DNA of 64,000 bases. Origin: Epiperipatus broadwayi (Eukaryota; Onychophora; Udeonychophora; Euonychophora; Peripatidae). The stretch is from assembly GCA_028023455.1 (NCBI GenBank), contig JAQFVV010013300.1:62001-126000 (forward strand), read 5' to 3'. Shown here piece by piece: positions 45,500 through 57,424 of this stretch (its first letter is position 1; each line of letters starts with the position of its first letter). The position numbers were made by a program, and so were the translations under genes. The notes beneath the pieces were generated by a model that was not told where the DNA came from, searched no databases, and worked only from the letters and a program-made list of their open reading frames with translations.

Positions 45500-46750
45500 C
45501 TCTACATCTCAAATATTCATAATGACATCTTAAAATCAAAAGTTATTTTTAATCATATGTTTTTTGTGTACTTTTGACAATTTCTTAATCTTTCAGAACT
45601 TTTTTAAAAATGTAAATCAAACCCACTTTTTGTTTTTCTCTACATTTCTACTGTAAATAAACTTTTTTCATTTACTTTTAAATACTCCTACATTTTGATC
45701 TTGTTTTCTTAATTGACAATTCATTTTTTTCCAAATATAAATTTTCGAAGGCCTAATATTTTTTTTTCCTGATTAACCAAATGTCTGTATTAATATAAGA
45801 CCAAACAAAATATTCACTATGCTTTTTTCTCAATAAGCCATAAATTGTTACTACGTCTATGAAAGCCTGTTTTTATGACTTTTAATTTTCTATCACTATT
45901 TTTAATGCCTTAAATTTTTTTATCATATCTATTTTCAATTCCATTTATTTTTATTCACAGAACTTTCTACAACTTTTATCACATCTATATAGGACATACA
46001 TAAATCTATATATATTCCGTGCAAATCTCATTCTTGTTTAAGCACTATTCATCTAGGTATGTATTAAATGAATAAAAGTATCATTTGTGTTTATGCGTTT
46101 TAATTTCAAAGTCCAATTTATTTTTTAAAAATATTTTTCAAAGTCAATGAAGTATCTATAAGTAAAATTTTAGCAATTATCTCATTATTTCTAAATTCAA
46201 TGTCTTTTTAAATAGAACATATATAAACTTTTCAAGGCTTCATAAACACTTTGAATGAGATTAACCAATTTTTTTTTTAATTCTTACATCAGTGCATTAA
46301 GCTTTTTCTATTCTGAATCATTGCAAACAACTCTTTTTTTTCTTCATATAATTTTATAATTCAACTGGAATCTTATTAATTCATTGCTTTTTCCTATTTT
46401 TAATATATCTGTTAATATGTATTATAACTTCATCATTGTTACTCAACTAATTCTCTACTATTTACAAATACTAATGTATTCTTTCAATTTTTAAATTTTA
46501 TCCACTATTTTTTTGTAATAACTTATCATTGTTTATTTTTAATTATTGCTTTATTTTTAACTTTTTTTCTAATAGCTTTTATTCTACATTTTCTTTGTAA
46601 ATTATTTGTTCTTTCAATACTCTTTCTAGTTAATCTTTTCTAGCTTTATCTGTTCAAGTTTTGATTCACTTCCACCTTCTATAGAATTCATATTTTCCTT
46701 CTTTTTATCATTATTTTGTCATCTCACTACTGATCCAAGACCTTTTGCTT
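45500..46750 (-). pseudogene. Possible ancient LINE relic
   Basis: The plus strand here is pyrimidine-biased in the manner expected of an antisense LINE. One minus-strand block (about 45990-45930) reads LCMSYIDVIKVVESSVNKNKW, aligning with LYMSFIDIEKAYDRVNRNRLW, motif A of the 6.9-kb LINE. The catalytic region after it is not recognisable, and stops are frequent. It is supported mainly by this single block and the strand composition. Confidence 0.35.
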
Positions 46751-48228
46751 TCTCAAATTTACCATAACTGAGTTTACCTGTATCTTTTAAATTTTCTTGA
46801 AATATTGGGATGTTTTTTGAATTCAATTAATTAATCAAATAAGTAATATTTACATTTATTTTTTTCATCCAAGCATATCTATAAAAGTGCCCATTATCTT
46901 TTTTAATTTATTATTAGTCCATTTTTTATATCAATTTTTATTATTTTTTAAAAAAGTATAGGAATTCTATCTCTATAAAAATGTCATTTGAAAATTCGGG
47001 GCATGCATATGCACTTTTTATACTATTCTTCAAATCTACTCTTAATCAAAAATAATTAATAGACATCTACTTTTATTACCTAAAATATTCCACATATAAT
47101 TTTTTATATAATTTTTTAAACCATATGTTTAGTATCAATTTCTATTTTTTTTTTTTTACAAAAATTATGAAATTTCATTGATATAATTTCTTATACTGTA
47201 ATCACTTTTCATACTCATTACAAAAATTCAGTCTGACATTATTATTATGTTACTATAAATACATTTCAGTTCATTCAGAGTATATTTAAGAATATTATGA
47301 AGAGAGATTGTAATTATACATATGCGATTTTTTCGCATGTGTTAGTGAAGCTGTAATTATACTATAATGTTTAATATGCCTGCTTAGCGCTTTCGAGATT
47401 TAGTATTTTAATCTCATATTCATAGCTTTACGAATGAAGACTGTTGTAATTTATTGTATATATATGCAAATGAGCTTGAATTTTTAATTAGTTATTGGTG
47501 AAGAGAAAAACAATTTATTATAAAGAGAGATATAATGGAATACGTTTTACTGTCAACAGAAATCCATAAATTCCTTTGAATCACTGATAAACAAAAAATA
47601 TTTACATAGTAATAAAGCATGATCTCACGTTTCTATAATGAAGTGTGTGCTAATAAAAGTTTAAAAACTTGAAAATTATTTATCCATTTATGTATTTTTT
47701 TCATATTTATAATCACTAGACAACACATACATCAGTAAATCATTAAATCTATTGCAAACTTTTTCAATTTATCCATTAACAATTTATTATTAACAGATGT
47801 GCTATTTATAAAATTATTTTTTCTTAGAAGGAAAGCAATACCCACACATTTATGTCTACTATTATTTTCAGTAACACATTTCTATATTTTCTTTATACTC
47901 TTCACCATCAATCTTTTATTCTCATAAAATTCATAATAATAAAAAAAGAAATATAATTTAAGTAAAACTTGTGCCTACATTTTAAATAATATTTTATCAT
48001 TGTTATATAATTTTCAATGTTTTTTTTTATCAGCTAAACTCAAACTCAGTTACATTAATCTTACTGAACATTTGCTTATGCACAGTCACATAAAATATTA
48101 AATGCAAAAAACTAAACTAGAAATAATATTAATTAAATTACACTACTACTTAAATTTAAACTTTTATCCAAATTTGATTAGATGTTTGAAGTATATTACA
48201 TTAATAACAAACAAACACAGTCTTATAA
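46751..48228. other. Gene-free AT-rich region
   Basis: I see no gene or distinct repeat. Confidence 0.35.
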
Positions 48229-48229
48229 T

Positions 48230-48490
48230 TTCAATATATAAAACAAGTCACATGCAAGCAACTTTTTTGTAAATCTTGATTTATTATATGAGATAAATTA
48301 CAATAATATTCCAATGTTTTAACTATATTATTTTATTTTTATTTCTATTTTTAATGTATTTTTTAGTTGTTCCTTGTGAAAGACTAAATGGTTGGAATTG
48401 AGTATTATTGTAATTTATAATAGTTCATTTAATTAATTAAGATTTACAAAAAAAAAGTTGTATGTGACTTGTTTTATATATTGAAGTTTA
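48230..48490. repeat. Foldback element, about 260 bp
   Basis: The left arm (48230-48320: TCAATATATAAAACAAGTCA, CTTTTTTGTAAATCTT, AAATTACAATAAT) is mirrored by the right arm (48400-48487: ATTATTGTAATTT, AAGATTTACAAAAAAAAAG, TGACTTGTTTTATATATTGA). The central loop is about 80 bases. It is MITE-like, with no ORF. Confidence 0.75.
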
Positions 48491-49865
48491 AAATAGACTG
48501 GTGGGTTTGTTTTATTTTTTAAAATACAAGTTAAAAAATTTAAAGTAATGATAAAAAGTCAAACTACAATCATTTACACTCTCAACCATCATGTCCAAAA
48601 CTTTTGTGATATTTTAATTATAAATGCAATTTTAAATTTTAGAACAAAATTTCATAGCTTTATGATGCTTTTATGATTATTTATTTATGTTTATAAAACA
48701 AAATTTAATTAACAAATACTTTGTTAATTTTTTTCAATAATGTTATGATAATTAGCCAATAAAAAACAATTATCTTTGTAATATATATCACTTTTTTTTT
48801 TTTTTCTATATTTGGAAAGTTTAAATATATTTTTATAATGTTTTTTATTTGTAAATTTGTATTTTTAATTAATCAAGAACAGTTTATTGATTTATAGTAG
48901 AGAATAAAGGTTTCAAAAATAAAATAAAATGTTGAACTATTAATTCAAATTGCTAATAGGGGGGGGGGGGATGTTGAAATCCAAAAAGATTAATTAAACA
49001 ATCTAAATACTTTACATTAATATAATCATTATAATATTTTTTTTCTGAATAATGATATCACTTTCAAAAGTACTTACTTTTTTATTTGAGAAATAAAAAC
49101 ATAATACTTATATTACTATATGCTATTTTGACAGTTTTATTAAAGAGATTTTATTTATAACAAAAAAAAAAACAAATCCTTATTTTGATTTGAAACAAAT
49201 TGGTAATAATGATAAACATATTTTATTTCTTCATCAGTTAAAATAGTTTGTAGATTGCTTAATAACAATGATTATTTATTAGTTATAAAAGAAATGCTTG
49301 AAAGAAAGTTTATACTTTAAATTCATTGTCAAATAATTCTAAAAAATGTTAAATAGTAAAAGAATTCTAAATCCATATAAAATTTCATGCACTTATTTTA
49401 AAGTTTATTTTTGTGTGAAGAAATAAATTAAATGTTTACAAAAAAGAAATTTATAGGAGCAAGTTAAGAATAAGTATTTTAATTTAGTTCTGTGCATTCT
49501 TGAACATGATATTGATTATAAATTATTGTTCAACAGTGCATATTTGTCGTTTATAAAATTAAAAAGAATTTAAAAACAGTTCAGATTTTTTTGATTATTT
49601 ATTTTAAAAAATGAAGTCATCACTTCAGTGAAAACTTAGGTCAATATTAAAGATAATTTGAAATTTTGAATTGTGATGAGTTTTATGCTATATATAAGTT
49701 ATGTTGTAGATATTCACTTGAAAATGTTTATTTGCTTCTATAGACACAACCATAGACATAAGAATTCTTTAATTTAATGTAATTAATATTTTATTATTTC
49801 ATTTTATTTTGTTTAATTAATTATTTTTATTGTATCAGCATAATGTTAAAAATCATTACATATTA
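48491..49865. other. Gene-free AT-rich region with poly-G
   Basis: I see no gene. A run of 12 G (48959-48970) stands out in this AT-rich context. Confidence 0.4.
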
Positions 49866-49867
49866 CA

Positions 49868-50395
49868 TATATTAATCTATCCATTCAATATATATTTACT
49901 ATAGTAAATAGAGGGATTGGAACTGAGGATTTTCAATCTATATTCATCTTTCACTTCATCTTGAGCAACTGATACACATGCTAACACACATATGAAATGG
50001 TAAATGATTCTCAATATACATATTTCATGCAGAACCAGTACTCATCATGTGTGTGGTCATGTATATTGCTCATTTGAAATGGAGTGGAGGATAAATCCTA
50101 AATTCAAATCCCTCTGTTTACTGTAATAAACATTAAGTATAGTGAATGAATAGGTTAATTACATATTGTCTTGGAAATAGGTTATATCATAGTATAAGTC
50201 CATCCCATTCCTCTTTTATTAATATAAATGAATACATAATGTTCTGATAATATGAGGTGTTTGACATAATGTCTACATGGATATGGCTATAATATAAAAT
50301 CCACTATGGGCTTAAAGCATTCCATAATTGATTTTTCAATGAAATGGACAGTTAAATTGTTGGAAGGGTGAAAACATTGAAGCCTGTCAATTAAA
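49868..50395. mobile_element. Degenerate R1-related foldback
   Basis: Inverted arms (about 49870-49960 and 50080-50165; shared AAACAGAGGGATTT-type core) enclose R1-like sequence such as CAATATACATATTTCATGC (about 50014-50032). A second, opposite R1-like part follows near 50325-50395 (TGATTTTTCAATGAAATGGA, GAAGCCTGTCAATTAAAG). The hammerhead core is degenerate here. Confidence 0.55.
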
Positions 50396-50399
50396 GTTC

Positions 50400-50600
50400 A
50401 TCACATCAGCACTCTCACTTCATACTATAGATTCAGGTCATAAAATTGATTTTTTCTAGTACCAGGATCATATCCAGATATGATAATCTTTACCAGTACA
50501 AAATTAGAGAAGCCATTGAGCTACTTAAAAGACCAGATTGTATCAATAAGCGAGATGATATATGCAAACTTCCTCCTATTTGGAAATTTTTTTTAAAAAA
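50400..50600 (+). pseudogene. Penelope-like GIY-YIG C-terminal relic
   Basis: One frame (50403-50450) reads TSALSLHTIDSGHKIDF and, after a one-base slip in a T-run, the next (50446-50590) reads FSSTRIISRYDNLYQYKIREAIELLKRPD and ends KLPPIW. The SGHKIDF block followed by KIREAIELLKRP is typical of the C-terminal half of Penelope-type GIY-YIG nucleases. No RT is visible upstream, which is R1-like foldback sequence. It belongs to a different lineage from elements A-C by sequence. Confidence 0.6.
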
Positions 50601-53460
50601 CATTCTTAATTTAACATTTTTGCTATTGGTGGAACTTTAACATTTTTTTTTCAAATTAGTAATTGTAGCGCCTCTACAATCATCTTTCTATCTTTTATCA
50701 CCCAATAGATGACTTGTGTGATCAAGTTGAAATGTTAGTATATCAATATTTAAAGTTTTTAACATGGATGAACCAGCAAAATGTCTTTTATATATATGCA
50801 CACACACTATATTATTGTGTGCTATGTAACCCAACTGGTTACAATACATATATAGATAAACAATGTTTCTTGGAGAACAAAAAACTCAAATTAACACAGT
50901 AATATTTTAATAATAATATCTTGACATTCTTCTAACTTCAGTTGAATAAATTAACAATTATCTTATACAGGATGGACTAAAAAAATATGTAGTAATATAT
51001 ACTTATTATTTTTTTTATTTATTTCATAGTTATTAGAATAAAGACAGAATTTGAAAGAACAAAATAATTGGATGCTGAAACTGTATTGAAAGACTGAAAA
51101 TGCTGTGCAAGCATAAAGGATTTGGCAAAAGACATCGGATACTGCTTTAACATCATGTATGACATTTATTGTATTACAAATCAATTTGATGCAATGACTT
51201 TAGCAGTTTCAAATTGTTAGAATGGGCCTAATCTGTGTGTAATATGCAAATAAAAACTTTCATGTGACTATCACAATTAAAATAAATAAATTAAGCATCA
51301 TTATATGGATGAATTACCAAGTGATGATGTCATTGTTATAATGGTAAAGAATAACAATTACTTAAGCATATTGTACAAAGACATTGAGAGACAGTCTCAC
51401 ATAATGAAAGAATATATTTTGTAAGCATTTATAAACATTAATATTCATCTAATTTTGTATACTATTATGTGTCACAATATCAGCAATATGTTTCAGAAAT
51501 ATTGCAATTTTGTAAATGACATTTTGAACATATATGAAACTAAATACAACCTATTGCAACAAATTTTTCTGATACAATAAATTTCTAGGCATGTTTGTTA
51601 ATTATTATCACATATATTTATCACACGCTGTGTAATTTCATGATATTTTCTGTCTTCAAGTACTGATTCAGAATCTACTTTCTTTATTCATTATTCAGAC
51701 ACCTATTTTGTTCTGAATATTTGTAAAATAAAAGCTAAATAAATCATGAAAAATAGATATACAGCACTATTATATACCAAATATTAGTTTATTATTTATG
51801 TTTTATAAATCAGTATTATCATTACTAATATTTAAATTGAAAATAATTTGAAATTAGAGTTCAGTTGAGAATATTAATTAACTCTAAATATTACTATAAT
51901 ATAAAGTTAAATAGAGTAGTGATTCATAACCCACCACTTTAATCTTTATTTAAAAGGATTCTGTTATTTATCATTAATAACATTGATCATATAACTAATA
52001 GCTGATGGCATTCTCTCATTTCTATATGTAAGATAATTGGAAGCTGTCATTTCAAATAGTAAGTTTATATTAATATAATAATCAAATGTAAAACACTATT
52101 TGGATAAAGCAAGTTCTCAACAACATTATTTATAATTTTTAATAGCCAAAACAACACAATATCTTTGACATTACTATGATATCAAAAAACGTTATTAAAG
52201 CATTGATGATTTATGATTGCAAATAATGGTAATAAATATACCACTTGTATAGCATATTTTGCAAGATATAAACAGTAATATAAATAAAATGTAATGGAGC
52301 TTGGAAATGATTCTGAATTTAAGAAGAATTTGAATGTTATTTAAGCGAGCAGTAAATTGCATTCAGAAAAAAAAACTTGATAATGCAATCTATCTTTTGG
52401 GAAACGTATGAACAATAAAAAAAGGAGTTGATCTCTGAATACTTCTGATATCTTTATGAATAAAGATTCTAACTATTGAAAATGTTATGAAAACATATAT
52501 AATACAAAATAGAAAAAAAAAGCATAAACTTCATTAATAATACTTTTTATGTAATAATAATAAATTTGTCTGTAATTCAGCAAGACTCATTTCTAAAAGT
52601 ATATATTTTTAATTTTTTATCAGATTTTCCGAAGCTAATAACTGATTATTGATTAGTACAATATAGCATGATCAATTATAATAATCAGCATAGTATTCTA
52701 AAATAGATTTTCTCAAAATCACTTAATTATGTTATACATCATATTACTGTATTTAGAAATGGAATTTTTAAAATAAAGCTTCTTTTATATTTTAATACAC
52801 AGACATTTTTTAAATCAATATATAAATTTTAGAATCTAAACAAAATAATAACAATAGGAATAGTTATATATATAAATTCGATAAATATATGATAATTTGT
52901 CTTTTCATTTAAAAAAATTATAAATTCAAGATTTTTTAAAATTTATAACAAGTAATTTGCTTTTCATTGATAATATATAATTTTCCCTCACAATGCAAAA
53001 TTTAAATAAAAATGTTAATATCTTAGTAAGTATTCTTATTATTTTGTGCAGTTTATTACGTATTAAGTAAAATATGCAAGTGACAATTTTAGCATGGATT
53101 AAAGAGAATATTTTCTCTCTGTTTATACTCATTAATCTTCATTTTGTTTTGAGCCGTGAAACAAACAACATTTGAATAATCCCCAATTACCCATAATTCA
53201 TTATTTTTAGAATGTAAAAGAAAACCCTTTATATAATAAAATATGACAATAATTCAGCATTAAACCGAATTATAAAAAATTAAACTATTATATATTTTTA
53301 TACTTCAGTTAATGTATGTACGTACGTGCATATAATGCATTCTAACAGTAGAAAAATCTTTTTTTTTTTTATAAAAAGCTTAAAATGATATCATTTTATT
53401 CTAAATAAATAGAAAGCAATAATAAATCATTTATGAACAAAAAATTGATATGATTATGTA
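50601..53460. other. Gene-free AT-rich region
   Basis: I see no gene that can be supported. ACAGGATGGACTAAAAAA at about 50967 resembles a mariner-type terminal repeat, but no partner end or transposase could be identified. Confidence 0.4.
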
Positions 53461-53475
53461 AAGAATATAAATTTA

Positions 53476-53570
53476 GTCAAGCATTGGTGGTCGAGTGGCC
53501 AGCACGGCTGCCTTATAAGCAGTTGTCCCGGGTTCGCTTCCCGGCCGATGTTTTGACACATGAAAAAAAA
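53476..53570 (+). mobile_element. tRNA-Gly-like minimal SINE, copy 3 (best preserved)
   Basis: Ninety-five bases: GTCAAGCATTGGTGGTCGAG (A box), an anticodon-like loop CTTATAA, T-arm with B box GGTTCGCTTCC (53531-53541), then CCGATGTTTTGACACATG and ten A. It is flanked by target duplications AAGAATATAAATTTA (53461-53475) and AAGAATATAAATTCA (53571-53585). The 5' GTCAA and 3' TTGAC extend the acceptor stem beyond normal tRNA length. A poly-A tail and target duplications indicate retroposition by a LINE. Confidence 0.88.
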
Positions 53571-53585
53571 AAGAATATAAATTCA

Positions 53586-56500
53586 GAGAAGAAAAATTAA
53601 CTGGTATATATAATGTTAATATTGAAGTACTGCATATGCCATTTACCACTACTGAAGTTTCCGAAATATATAGTTTTTGAATTAGTTATAGACGATATAT
53701 CTAGAAAAATATGTAGTTTTATAAAAAAGTTTCAGATGTTGAAACTGCTAGATTATATAAAACGATGTGAAAAAACTACTATATGGATTCAGTCTATTAT
53801 TTTTTCTAGTCTGAATTATAGTCCGAAATAATTTTTAAGAATATGAAATAACATGCATTTTTATCTAGTATTTTGTACTAGTATTGTATCCATAAGTTAA
53901 TCGATGACGATTTGACATCATTATTGGAATAATGATAAATTGTTTTCAAAAAACTGAAGAATCTTTAGAGAATGAAGGTATTACTAATAAAAATTAAAGT
54001 CATGATTTTATAAGAGAATGAAAGACAATTTTAATAGTTTTATTACTTTATTTTATTAATACATAAATCTTCTAATGGCGTTCTTTCTTACTTTAAAATG
54101 TTTACAATACACATAATTTATTTCCAAAAAGTAAATTAATGAGGTATCAAACTTAACAGAATATTGTTTATATAAACTATCATTATTTTTAATTTCTTTG
54201 CTATACATATAAAAATGTCTGCTTAAAAGTGATTATAAATACAAACAAATAGGCTAAACAGTTGATAACTCCATTCAGATTGCTATTTAACTACTTAGGG
54301 AAAGATATTAAAATGACATTCAAATCTTATAAGATTTAACCAATAGACAGTACTGAACAATAATATTTGCTGATAAATTTGTAAATCAGTAAAGACTAAG
54401 TACTGTTTCCAATACAAATAATCTTTTCAGTCTGATCTTTTTGCTCTTTTATTCCCTTCTTCATTTTTCTATTCCTTTTATTTTGTTAATATGTAACAAC
54501 ATTTCTGATTTTAATCTTTTTTTTCTTTGTTTATTTTATTTATGCAAAAGTTCACAGCATTAAAAACAAATTAAACAAATTGGGAATTCTTTTTTACAAT
54601 TATGCACAAGACCCTAAACAATAATGAGTTTATACAGAACTGGATTTCAACAATGATTTCATTTCACAAATAGAATTATGTTTTAAAATTTCTATTTACA
54701 GAATTATAGATCCCCCTATCTAAATAGCATCAAATGTCCCAGAAGTGTTTTGGTCTAAAATTGCATGTACATAAAATCTAGTAGATTACTATGCTTGATA
54801 AATTTTGCATTACTTGGAGAAGAATGATGAATGAAGACGATCATGTCTATAAATGTTAATCTAGTAAACCAAAATACAATGAAAGTTATGAAAATAAGTA
54901 TTTCAATTATTTTTTTTAAAATAAATATAAAAATGTGCAAAGTTTGTTTAACAGGAATTTTTTAAGCATTATCTTTAACTTGTAGGACAGTGATTAAGTT
55001 AATAATCTGTTATAGTTTAAAGTTGATGTAAATGCTTTTAGGAAATTTAACCTTTTCCCCCCTAAGAGAATAAAAGGAAATCACAAGGGATTAGATTCAC
55101 TAAAAGACTAATTTGGTATTTTGGTTTAGAAATTTCTAGAGATATCAATAAAATGCTAGTGATATAAAATTGTTTTATGTAATGGCATTTGCACTATTTT
55201 TTAATGCTTATGACTGCAATATGAAATACTTTCCATTACTAGTGAGGCAACTATCATACTTCTATAGGCACTGAACTTCTAGTTTAACCTTATCTTAATA
55301 ATAATTTGATATAAATATTACAAATAAAGAAAATAATAAATTGACCTATTTTCAATTAGTAATGAAATATGCATAGTCCAAAACAAGAAGTAATTAATGA
55401 ACTTTTCTTTATGCACTTATTGGATTGGAATATGTAGTAAAAGAAAATAATTGATAAACCTGTCTTCAAAGAGTAATTATATGATTTTTAACTGTAGGTT
55501 ACCTTGATTTTGCTACAGTTCTTATTAAATTATATAAAAATGAAGACTTTATTGGAAAAAAACTTGAAATATCTAAATTTAGTACAGACAAATAATTAAT
55601 CTAGCTATTCTATCTGATATATCATCTATCTTTCCAATATTGTCCTCCCATCTTTCATTTATAACAAATACTATATATTTGTATATTATTTTTAATTTTA
55701 TCATTTTTGCCATATTAATATGAATAAAAATAAAACATTAAGAATAATAGCATGTGAAGAACAATAGCTACAAGAAACTTGTAATATTTTGCATATATTC
55801 ATAAACGTATATACTGATAAAAAAATAAACATATCAAATGATTTTCAATAAAATAAAATAGAATATTGCCCAAAAGAATACAAAAATTCAGGCTATTATA
55901 ATGTTATTAAAAATATCTGTCAAACAAATAAAATCAAAACATAAAGATACTAGAATATATGAGTAAGTTAAAAAACAAGGAAATTTTCCATAATTGTACA
56001 TTGAGTATGTGCCCACTTTATTCCCCTGTTCTGTGCAGTTTAGCACAAAAACTATCTTAAATTGTGTCTAGCTGAATAAAGTAAAAAAAATAATAATAAT
56101 TTGAATGTCACATGATCTCCATAGCAACTTACTAAACATAGATTATTTATTTTGTCCTCAAAAGTATATTATGCTTTTCATCTTTCTATACGATTAATTG
56201 GCAGAAGATATGTTATTATAAAATATTTGTGTTAGTTTTTCTCCATCATTTTGTTAAAACAATTTGCAGAAAAATATTTAATTCAAACTAGAATTTAAAA
56301 AAATTCATTGTGTAAATAAGCTATTGTGATGTAATAAATAATATAAAAATCTTTTTTTTCCGAATTTCTCATTAACTTTCCCTTAATGTACTTTCAATAT
56401 GACACGTTAGGGAAACTGCTCAATATATAAAATTGTAAGCGCTACATAATGTATTCTTCTCATATACTTAAGCAATATAAATAAAGATTAATTTTCTTTC

Positions 56501-56630
56501 TGAGTAATCAGGGAGCTGTTTTTAATGACTTTTTAGGATTTAAATACAACGTTTCTTATAATCATTTATTTGAATTTAGAAAATCATTTAATTCTAAAAG
56601 AAAGATAGCTAAGTATTCACAGTTGATTTT
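53586..56630. other. Gene-free AT-rich region
   Basis: I see no gene. ORFs of 60-70 codons here show no motif and are expected by chance. Confidence 0.4.
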
Positions 56631-56761
56631 TATAACGTTCCATCATCAGATTTTCAATGAAATGGAAGGCTAAAGAGTTCTGAGTTGGAATAGTTTGAAG
56701 CCTGTCCATTAAAGTGTAAAGACTGGCTATCTTAATATAAAGCTGAGTACTGATTCTATAT

Positions 56762-56838
56762 ATGTGTGAGGATAGTAATCTGGACCAACTGATGATTGCT
56801 GGTTTAGCATGAACTACGTGTATTAGTGATTATTTATC
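56762..56838 (+). ncRNA. Hammerhead ribozyme motif, broken (R1b unit 1)
   Basis: CUGAUGA and stem II are intact, but the second box is GAAC instead of GAAA and the stem I 3' strand reads UUAG opposite CCAA. Activity is not expected. Confidence 0.65.
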
Positions 56839-57206
56839 TTTTCAACATGTGTGTGATCAGGTGGGTCAGCAATATGAGATGGCACTAAAACTGGTGGGTC
56901 ATGTGAAAGTCTGAGTTTGAACCCCGCATATATTACATATATAAATGCAGGTGTAAAAGGTCTGCCCATCCCTCGCATATGTATGTATAAATGGATTATT
57001 CTCCTGTACATGAGGGGTCAGAATGACTAATATGGCAACATGGGTAGGACGACAACCTTGACACTATCAAGAGCTTTGAACATTCCATTATCAGATTTTC
57101 AATGAAATGGAAGGCTAAAGAGTTGTGAGTTGGAATAGTTTGAAGCCTGTCCATTAAAGTATAAAGACTGGCTATCTTAATATAAAGCTGAGTACTGATT
57201 ATATAT

Positions 57207-57289
57207 ATGTGTGAGGATAGTAATCTCGACCAAGTGATGATTGCTGGTTTAGCATGAAATACATATATTGGTGATTATTTATCTTTTCA
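57207..57289 (+). ncRNA. Hammerhead ribozyme motif, broken (R1b unit 2)
   Basis: GAAA and stem I are intact, but the first box reads GUGAUGA instead of CUGAUGA (catalytic C3 changed). Activity is not expected. Confidence 0.65.
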
Positions 57290-57424
57290 ACATGTGTGTG
57301 ATCAGGTGGGTCAGCAATATAAGATGGCACTAAGACTGGTGGGTCATGTGAAAGTCTGAGTTCGAACCCCGCATATATTACATATATAAATGCAGGTTTA
57401 AGCCTGTATAATGTATTAATCAAT

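Larger units (their letters stand above)
56634..57410 (+). mobile_element. Diverged R1 subfamily (R1b), two tandem units of about 445 bp
   Basis: Tandem units with a 445-bp offset (CCATCATCAGATTTTC at 56640, CCATTATCAGATTTTC at 57085). They share with R1 the ribozyme region, TTTAGCATGAA block and GGGTCATGTGAAAGTCTG, but differ elsewhere. Each unit contains GAGTTTGAACCCCGCATATA or GAGTTCGAACCCCGCATATA, a B-box-like sequence. No target duplication was found. Confidence 0.75.

Noticed and set aside
50960-51260. Possible mariner-type transposon starting ACAGGATGGACTAAAAAA
   Set aside because: Only one terminus-like motif is visible. I could not find an inverted partner or transposase catalytic motifs.
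53476-53560. tRNA-Gly-like sequences as functional tRNA genes
   Set aside because: Target duplications, poly-A tails, differing anticodon loops among copies (TGC, TCC, TAT) and extended ends indicate SINEs.
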